Part shown: positions 12,477 through 17,305 of the stretch, piece by piece
How positions within the stretch are numbered: position 1 is the stretch's first letter
Layout of the letters: the number at the start of each line of letters is the position of its first letter
Origin: Candidatus Hadersleviella danica
Lineage (GTDB): Bacteria; Chloroflexota; Anaerolineae; Promineifilales; Promineifilaceae
Assembly (NCBI GenBank): GCA_016711405.1
Contig: JADJSZ010000102.1
Span: 1 to 17,305, forward strand
Reading direction: 5' to 3'
Length of the DNA stretch: 17,305 nt
Notes under the pieces: model-generated
The model's input: the letters and a program-made list of their open reading frames with translations, nothing else
The model's database searches: none
What the model was told of the DNA's origin: nothing
Position numbers and translations under genes: made by a program

Positions 12477-15440
12477 TTATGCTTTCTCGAGTAAATCCAA
12501 TAATTCACGGGTGGCAAACTGGCGTACAAGGGTGGTCAGCATTTCGGCCGTGGCTGGGTGTTCCCCTTGAATCAGGCTAACCAAGTGTAACATTTTTTGC
12601 TGGTCAGCCATAATGGCCGCCTGATACAGCAACGCCCGCCATTCGGCATCCAACAGTTGCAAACTGGCGGCCGAAAGGGGCAACGGAACCTGTTTCTCCC
12701 TGAGTAAACCATCGTTTTCATGCAGGAACTGCACCCCTAACTGTTGTTCCAACACACGCCACAAATCCTCTTCTTGGAACGGTTTAGGCACAAAATCGTC
12801 ACAGCCAGCGGCAAGGGCACGGCCGCGCTCTTCATCAAACGCGCCCGCCGTCAGGGCGACAATGGGCGGGGCAGGGGTTAGCTCCTGTTTAATGCGGCCG
12901 GTCGCCTCATACCCATCCATGAGCGGCATCCGAATATCCATAAAAATGAGGTCGGGCCGCCATTCTTGTGCCACCGCAACCCCCTCTTGGCCATTATTGG
13001 CCGTTTTTACCACAAACCCCACCGCCCCCAACAACGCGCTCAGCAACAACCTATTTTCGTGTCTATCTTCGACAATGAGCAAGCGGTAGGGGGGCTGGTT
13101 GGGAGCCAAACCAATGACAATGCGGCTGGTGGGGGGCTGGTTGGCGGCCGTGTTGCTGGGCAACAACGATTCGACCCGCACCGCAAAGGAGAAGGTGCTT
13201 CCTCGGCCGAGCGCACTTTCTAACGCCATCTCTCCCCCCAACAAGCGCACCAACTGCTGGCTCAGCGCCAAGCCCAAGCCCGTGCCCTCCTGTGCTTGCT
13301 GGCCACTGCTGGCTTGCGTAAACGGCCGAAACAACAATGTCTGCTCCTGTGCCGAAATGCCCACACCTGTATCGCGCACCTCAAAGCGCAATCTGGTCAG
13401 GTTTTCGCCATCGGGCTGGGCAGTCACACTCAGCGAAACATAACCCGCATCGGTAAATTTGAGGCCGTTGTTGAGCAGGTTAATCAAAATTTGGGCTAAT
13501 TTGCGCTCATCGCTCAAGATGTGTTGGGGGACATCGGCCGTGTATTGCACCAACAAACTCAGCCCCTTGGCTTCCGCTTTGCTGGTGAACATGCTTCGCA
13601 AGCTGTTCAGCAGTTGGTGCAAATCAAACTGGCTCTTGCTGACCACCATTTGCCCTGCTTCAATTTTAGACATCTCCAACACGTCGTTGATGAGGTTGAG
13701 CAAGTGACGGCCGCTCTGGTAAATAATATCCAAATACTCTTGGTCTTCGGGAACCACATCACGGCTTCGCTGGAGCAACTGGGTAAAGCCCAAAATGGCG
13801 TTCAGCGGGGTGCGTAGCTCATGGCTGACATTGGCCAAAAAGAGCGTTTTGGCTTGGCTGGCCGCCTCGGCCGAATTTTTCGCCTCTACCAACTGGGTGT
13901 TGCTTTGCCGCAGTTCGTGGGTACGCGCCTCGACCATATCTTCGAGCTGTTCGGAATATGCCTTGAGTGCTTTGGCCGCCGCTTTCTGCTCGGTAATATC
14001 TTGCACGGCCGTGAACAACGCCTGTTGCCCCGCAAAAGTCAGCGGTGTCACCACCAAACTCGTCCACAACTCACTCCCATCCTGCCGGGTAAAAAGCATT
14101 TCATAATTTTGCAACTGCTTGTGCATGGCCAAATGGCCCAGCATCAGGGTGCGGTCTTCAGGGTCGGCATAAAAATCAGTCGTGCGCCGGGTCAGCAACT
14201 CCTCAATGGAATACCCCAAAACCGAGGCGGCGCGAGGATTGGCGTATAAAATTTGGCCATCCTGCACTTTGGCAATGACCAAGGGCACGGGCGAAAATTC
14301 GGCAATCACGCGGAACCGCTCTTGGCTCTCTTGCAGGGCGAGGTAAGTATCGTGTAATTCAGCGACCCGTTGCTCCATGTGGCGAATCAAGGTCTGGGTT
14401 TGGTCGGCCATGCTGTTGAAGGCCCGCGCCAGCAAGCCAAACTCGTTGTGGCTGGTCATGGCCACGCGGCTGTGCAAATCCCCTTGGCTAATGCGGGTGG
14501 CCACTTCGGTGAAGTTTTGCAAGGGGGCGAGCAGTTGGCGGGCTAAATAGGCGCCGATAAAAACGGCCGTCACAATGGCCACACTCAGGGCCACGCCCAT
14601 GCCAAAAGTGACTTGATTGAGCGGGGCAAAGGCCACGGCCGAGGGAACCTCCACCACCACCCGCCAATCGGTTAAAGCGATAAGGCTTTGCGCCCCCAAA
14701 ACTTGTTGCCCTTGCCACCCTTCGTAGATGCTCGTTTCGGCTTGGGCCGGGGCGGGGGTTAGGGCGGTCGTGAGTTGGGTGCTGGCCAAAACATGGCCGT
14801 GCTTGTCCACAATGTAGCTATACCCACTCTCGATAACGGTCGCTTGGGCAAGGGTCTGGGCTAAAAAGCCCAAATCGAGGCGCACCGCCAGCCCCCCCTT
14901 GTGGTTGGTTCCCGTGGTGTGGGGCACAAATAAATCAATCACATCCGTCCGAACAGGGGCGTGGAAAACATCGCTCCAAAAGGGGGTGGTGTGGGGCAAA
15001 TAGGTTTGCCAATAGCTGGGGTAATACCACTCTTCGGGCACAGTCATACGGGGGCTTTGCACGGCCGTCACCACCTCGCCCGTAGGGCCGATAATGGCCA
15101 GCGCGTGGTAAGCGGAATCGGCGCGAATGAGTTGGGCAAGGACGGCTTGCTGTCCGCCGCTGGTCAGCTCAAATAGGTTGGCGTAGCGAATAACTGTTTG
15201 GAGGCTTTGGGGGTATTGGGCGAGATGCGCGGCCGTGTCGTGTGCGACAGCTTCGCTCTGCATCTGCTGAATCTGGTGTAATTGCCGCTCTTGCAAACGG
15301 CTACTGTAGCTAATCAGCCACCGCGCCGTGCCCAACAAGCTCAGCACCACCACCAGCACCAACACGAGTTGAATCTGCCCCGTAATGGAGATTTGGCGGC
15401 CGTTCCAGACTCGTTTCGGCGGGGCAGGTGGCGTAACCAT
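12477..15440 (-). CDS. Membrane hybrid sensor histidine kinase (sensor-HAMP-PAS-HisKA-HATPase-REC)
   Basis: The 987 residues show in order: TM1 (about 23-43); a large extracytoplasmic sensor (44-275) that looks like a dCache domain (YHALAIIGPTGEVV, YSYIVDKHGHVLAS); TM2 (about 276-298); HAMP (299-352); PAS (about 368-485, EFSPVPLVIAKVQDGQILYA to QDITEQK); coiled coil (485-530); HisKA with NVSHELRTPLNAILG (H540); and HATPase with NLLNNGLKFTDAG, RDTGVGIS and GTGLGLAL. A receiver domain (786-903) has FMDIRMPLMDG (D835) and VPKPF. A final helical tail (about 920-987) has no recognisable Hpt histidine motif. The ligand is unknown. No ribosome binding site is evident before ATG 15440. Phosphorelay to the downstream REC-kinase or another Hpt is inferred. 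Confidence 0.93.
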   Translation of the reverse strand: MVTPPAPPKRVWNGRQISITGQIQLVLVLVVVLSLLGTARWLISYSSRLQERQLHQIQQMQSEAVAHDTAAHLAQYPQSLQTVIRYANLFELTSGGQQAVLAQLIRADSAYHALAIIGPTGEVVTAVQSPRMTVPEEWYYPSYWQTYLPHTTPFWSDVFHAPVRTDVIDLFVPHTTGTNHKGGLAVRLDLGFLAQTLAQATVIESGYSYIVDKHGHVLASTQLTTALTPAPAQAETSIYEGWQGQQVLGAQSLIALTDWRVVVEVPSAVAFAPLNQVTFGMGVALSVAIVTAVFIGAYLARQLLAPLQNFTEVATRISQGDLHSRVAMTSHNEFGLLARAFNSMADQTQTLIRHMEQRVAELHDTYLALQESQERFRVIAEFSPVPLVIAKVQDGQILYANPRAASVLGYSIEELLTRRTTDFYADPEDRTLMLGHLAMHKQLQNYEMLFTRQDGSELWTSLVVTPLTFAGQQALFTAVQDITEQKAAAKALKAYSEQLEDMVEARTHELRQSNTQLVEAKNSAEAASQAKTLFLANVSHELRTPLNAILGFTQLLQRSRDVVPEDQEYLDIIYQSGRHLLNLINDVLEMSKIEAGQMVVSKSQFDLHQLLNSLRSMFTSKAEAKGLSLLVQYTADVPQHILSDERKLAQILINLLNNGLKFTDAGYVSLSVTAQPDGENLTRLRFEVRDTGVGISAQEQTLLFRPFTQASSGQQAQEGTGLGLALSQQLVRLLGGEMALESALGRGSTFSFAVRVESLLPSNTAANQPPTSRIVIGLAPNQPPYRLLIVEDRHENRLLLSALLGAVGFVVKTANNGQEGVAVAQEWRPDLIFMDIRMPLMDGYEATGRIKQELTPAPPIVALTAGAFDEERGRALAAGCDDFVPKPFQEEDLWRVLEQQLGVQFLHENDGLLREKQVPLPLSAASLQLLDAEWRALLYQAAIMADQQKMLHLVSLIQGEHPATAEMLTTLVRQFATRELLDLLEKA

Positions 15441-15449
15441 AGGAGGGAG

Positions 15450-15502
15450 TTATTGGTTATTTCCACATAGGAGGAACCAATAACGAATAACGAGTAATGG
15501 GT
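15450..15502. repeat. Intergenic AATAACG word repeat with hairpin
   Basis: TTATTGGTT (15450-15458) is perfectly repeated in inverse as AACCAATAA (15475-15483), followed by direct words AATAACGAATAACGAG and TAATGGGTAAC. It fills the gap between the ECF-S-like gene and the hybrid kinase. Confidence 0.65.
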
Positions 15503-15508
15503 AACTTT

Positions 15509-16344
15509 TTATTCCCACGCATTGTAGATGAGGGGCAAAAGGGTTTGTACAAAGAGCAAATTGGCTCCGATAATGACCACAAGATTTTGGGTGAGCATCT
15601 CAACCAAGGGAGTTGCAGTGTCCATAGTTCGACCACCGAGGCAAAGCCCATCCCGAGCATGACTCCTGCTGTGCCCCATGCAATGGCTGTTGTCGGCCGT
15701 GGGTGACGGCCGTGGAAGTGCCATGCCACGGCCGCCACGGCAATGAGCCAGACATAGACGACCAACCATGTCGCCTGCACTTCTGCTAAAAATTGGGTGG
15801 CCAACAGCAAGAGCAAAATGATGAGTTCGGCCGCCAACAGGCGGGGCACTGGGCGATACTTATTGGGCACAAAATGAATCAGCCCTGCCACCAAACCCAT
15901 CAACCCATTGCCCAAATTCCACAGCGGGAAAAAGCCCCAGCCCGAGATAAAATCGCCCAAATGATTGCCGGCTGACCCCACCACAAATCCCACCGCTGGC
16001 CCAAAAGCCAGCCCCATCAGAATGGGAACCACCACCCCTAAGCGCAAGGTTATTGTGCTAATGTCGGGGTAGCGGAAGATATTCGTCGTCCACGATATTA
16101 GCGCATATAAAATAGAGCCACCGAGCATGAGCCACAGTTGGCGCGAAGTTATTTTTTCGGTGGCACGACCAGCCAAGGGGTAATAGAGCGCCAGTAAGAG
16201 GAAATTGCAGGCTACATATAGCCGCCATTCGAGTGGCGCAAACGGCTCCGTCTGGGTAACAGATGGCGAAAAGCGCAACAGCAGAGTCATAAGCAAGATG
16301 ATGGCTAGGAATTTAACCCAAACATGGCGCCTACTTGTTACCAT
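15509..16344 (-). CDS. ECF-transporter S-component-like membrane protein, with apparent frameshift near the 3' end
   Basis: ATG 16344 is chosen because AGGAGAAACAGCGAT gives a strong ribosome binding site; a GTG at 16374 would contain that site. The protein has about seven hydrophobic segments. LGVVVPILMGLAFGPAVGFV then GNHLGDFISGWGFFPLWNLG resembles substrate-binding S components of ECF vitamin transporters, which fold as six helices and recruit a shared energising module. After VVELWTLQLP the frame runs on to 15457 with implausible sequence. One more base in the run at 15608-15610 restores PLVEMLTQNLVVIIGANLLF and ends cleanly at 15509. No ATPase or T component is nearby. Its place just upstream of two kinases allows either solitary transport or a sensing role. 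Confidence 0.7.
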
Positions 16345-16457
16345 ATCGCTGTTTCTCCTTTTTTTCAAGGTCACGGGTATTCTTAATGCAAATGAACCGC
16401 CCCACTTTGATTATACTGGGTTCACGCCTAATTGAGGGGTGCCAATAAGTTATAAGC

Positions 16458-16528
16458 AGGGCTTTTCAAAAGTCATGTTGTAGGGGTGATTCTTTCTAGA
16501 TTAACGGACTTTTGAAAAACTCTGCCCT
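16458..16528. repeat. Inverted repeat, 17-bp arms
   Basis: AGGGC plus TTTTCAAAAGTC (16458-16474) is the inverse of GACTTTTGAAAA (16507-16518) and GCCCT (16524-16528), with five extra bases in the right arm. The centre of about 32 bp includes a TCTAGA. It lies between the ECF-S-like gene start and the tRNA promoter. It could be a small mobile-element remnant or a regulatory hairpin; no coding sequence is present. Confidence 0.6.
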
Positions 16529-16541
16529 ATTGATTGAGTGT

Positions 16542-16569
16542 TTGCCGTTGCCTAAAGATGCGGTATAAT
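16542..16569 (+). promoter_or_regulatory. Promoter of tRNA-Val
   Basis: TTGCCG (16542-16547), a 16-nt spacer and a perfect TATAAT (16564-16569) end 13 nt before the tRNA. Confidence 0.75.
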
Positions 16570-16582
16570 TCTAGCTGTTCTA

Positions 16583-16656
<74 letters not shown>

Positions 16657-16671
16657 CACATATGACCCAAG

Positions 16672-16708
16672 CGGCCGTGCCCCTTCAGGTGCGGCCGTTT
16701 TATTTTTA
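16672..16708 (+). terminator. Rho-independent terminator after tRNA-Val
   Basis: CGGCCGTGCC pairs with GGTGCGGCCG (two G-T wobbles), followed by TTTTATTTTT. The stem uses two CGGCCG words. Confidence 0.8.
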
Positions 16709-16774
16709 GATACTAACAGGCTCTTCCACTGTAGGGATTACTGGCCACCTAATTTGGTTCGCGCAAACGTATTA

Positions 16775-16801
16775 AGCCACTGCCCCCGCAGTGGCTTTTT
16801 T
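16775..16801 (+). terminator. Rho-independent terminator, second after the tRNA
   Basis: AGCCACTGC pairs perfectly with GCAGTGGCT around CCCC, followed by six T. The segment between the two terminators (16709-16774) has no ORF; this one may be a back-up or may end a short unknown RNA. Confidence 0.85.
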
Positions 16802-16844
16802 GTTGCCTCAGAAATCACTTCCGCTAGGGGGATTTCCCTTGGTG

Positions 16845-16885
16845 TTTGTCACAAATTTGTCACGCCCCTTTCATATGCTTATAGA
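16845..16885 (+). promoter_or_regulatory. Promoter with phased TTTGTCAC direct repeats
   Basis: TTGTCA (16857-16862) and TATAGA (16880-16885) are 17 nt apart. The -35 box is part of the second of two TTTGTCAC copies (16845-16852 and 16856-16863) spaced 11 bp apart, one helical turn, as in an activator or repressor site. It points to the last gene in the window. Confidence 0.5.
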
Positions 16886-16920
16886 GTTGCCCTTGGAACC
16901 TCTATTTCCCATCGGGCAAC
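16886..16920 (+). promoter_or_regulatory. Leader hairpin
   Basis: GTTGCCC (16886-16892) and GGGCAAC (16914-16920) are perfect inverses with a 21-nt loop, directly after the predicted -10 box. This would be the 5' end of the transcript. Function is unknown. Confidence 0.35.
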
Positions 16921-16968
16921 AACCCAAACCTGCCTGATAGAACCGATACACCGCAGGAAAATTTATCC

Positions 16969-17058
16969 ATGAAACGATTTGCCCACCCCGTTCGCCTTAA
17001 CTTGAAATCGAAGCCGCTTCCTTTTTGCTATGCCCGCAACGGGGGTGATGGTGCGTAG
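16969..17058 (+). CDS. Possible 29-residue leader ORF, hypothetical
   Basis: ATG 16969 is preceded by AGGAAA and encodes MKRFAHPVRLNLKSKPLPFC and nine more residues to TAG 17058. It is basic and has no membrane segment or known domain. It could be a translated leader of the gene at 17259, the start of a decayed gene or chance. The following 200 bp (17059-17258) hold no ORF or clear signal beyond a short AGACC/TCTTT-rich stretch near 17120-17155. Confidence 0.3.
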   Translation: MKRFAHPVRLNLKSKPLPFCYARNGGDGA

Positions 17059-17258
17059 CTGTGGCGAATTAGCGGCATAATGGTGGGTGTTTAGCGGCGG
17101 CGGGTGGCCCGAGTTGCCAGACCTTGCAAGTCTTTAAGACCTTTACGATCTTTCTGAGGTAGCCCCATGTCTCTATACTTCACCAACATGGATGGGTGTT
17201 CAGCCTCACCACCACTTTCTTTTCCCGTCTTACTGTACCCACAAAAAGGAAGATTAAC

Positions 17259-17305
17259 ATGAAACCCTTGCGCCTTTTGTTTGTTGCATTTTTTGCTCTG
17301 TCCTC
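17259..17305 (+). CDS. Secreted or membrane protein, 3'-truncated by window end
   Basis: ATG 17259 follows AAAAGGAAG, a good ribosome binding site, and reads MKPLRLLFVAFFALS, the start of a signal peptide: two basic residues and a hydrophobic core. Only 15 codons are visible, so no function can be given. A long leader of about 360 nt from the promoter at 16857 would precede it. Confidence 0.7.
   Translation, partial: MKPLRLLFVAFFALS

Noticed and set aside
12477..12750. Hpt domain at the end of the hybrid kinase
   Set aside because: The C-terminal helices lack the usual HxxKG-type phosphotransfer motif.
16754..16972. 72-residue plus-strand ORF after the tRNA
   Set aside because: It spans a perfect Rho-independent terminator and a promoter-like region and has no protein-like features.

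Overview
The window looks like a chromosomal segment of a moderately GC-rich bacterium, most likely a Chloroflexota (Anaerolineae/Caldilineae-like) genome. This assignment is inferred from the protein mix: an amidohydrolase followed by a CYTH domain, a YbjQ protein, a SlyD with an acidic tail, large hybrid kinases and a stand-alone ECF-S-like protein. No rRNA or taxonomic marker is present. There are no phage, plasmid or transposase genes. The DNA is saturated with the palindrome CGGCCG, often extended to ACGGCCGT, in coding and non-coding DNA on both strands.

Layout. 1-3150 (+): end of a zincin-like metal-dependent hydrolase gene, then an MTA/SAH deaminase (mtaD-like) running into a CYTH domain with a one-base frame break between them. 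3226-4001 (+): slyD-type prolyl isomerase between two Rho-independent terminators. 4255-4749 (+): DUF1499 membrane-anchored protein. 4798-6149 (-): glyoxalase-II-like metallo-beta-lactamase fold hydrolase, YbjQ and a small membrane protein. 6282-7534 (+): MenH-like alpha/beta hydrolase and a DoxX-like membrane protein. 7612-9158 (-): a CcdA/TlpA thiol-redox pair; the TlpA lipoprotein carries four 18-residue Met/Glu repeats. 9500-10099 (+): a FrnE/DsbA-like oxidoreductase whose first active-site cysteine codon is an in-frame TGA followed by a strong stem-loop, i.e. a probable selenoprotein. 10171-11131 (+): GtrB/DPM1-like glycosyltransferase. 11193-16344 (-): a REC-histidine kinase, a large hybrid kinase and an ECF-S-like membrane protein, all in one direction. 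16542-16708 (+): tRNA-Val(GAC) with promoter and terminator. 16857-17305 (+): a promoter with phased direct repeats, a possible 29-codon leader ORF and the start of a secreted protein cut by the window end.

The most interesting feature is the TGA at 9533-9535, which turns a CPWC active site into U-P-W-C. TGA is used as an ordinary stop elsewhere in the window, and a long hairpin with an apical loop 25 nt downstream starts with G, as bacterial SECIS elements do. The gene lies divergent to ccdA/tlpA, so this is a thiol/selenol redox neighbourhood.

A second theme is that almost every gene end is followed by a hairpin built from short repeated words (GGTGTATT, AGGGACT, GATAGAG, GTACGAATT, TCATTGG). 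These resemble the short tandem repeats known from cyanobacteria and often contain the stop codon of the neighbouring gene.

Caution: five genes appear broken by single-base indels, all in or beside homopolymer runs (near 866, 2481, 7382, 10586 and 15609). This pattern suggests sequencing or assembly error more than true pseudogenes.
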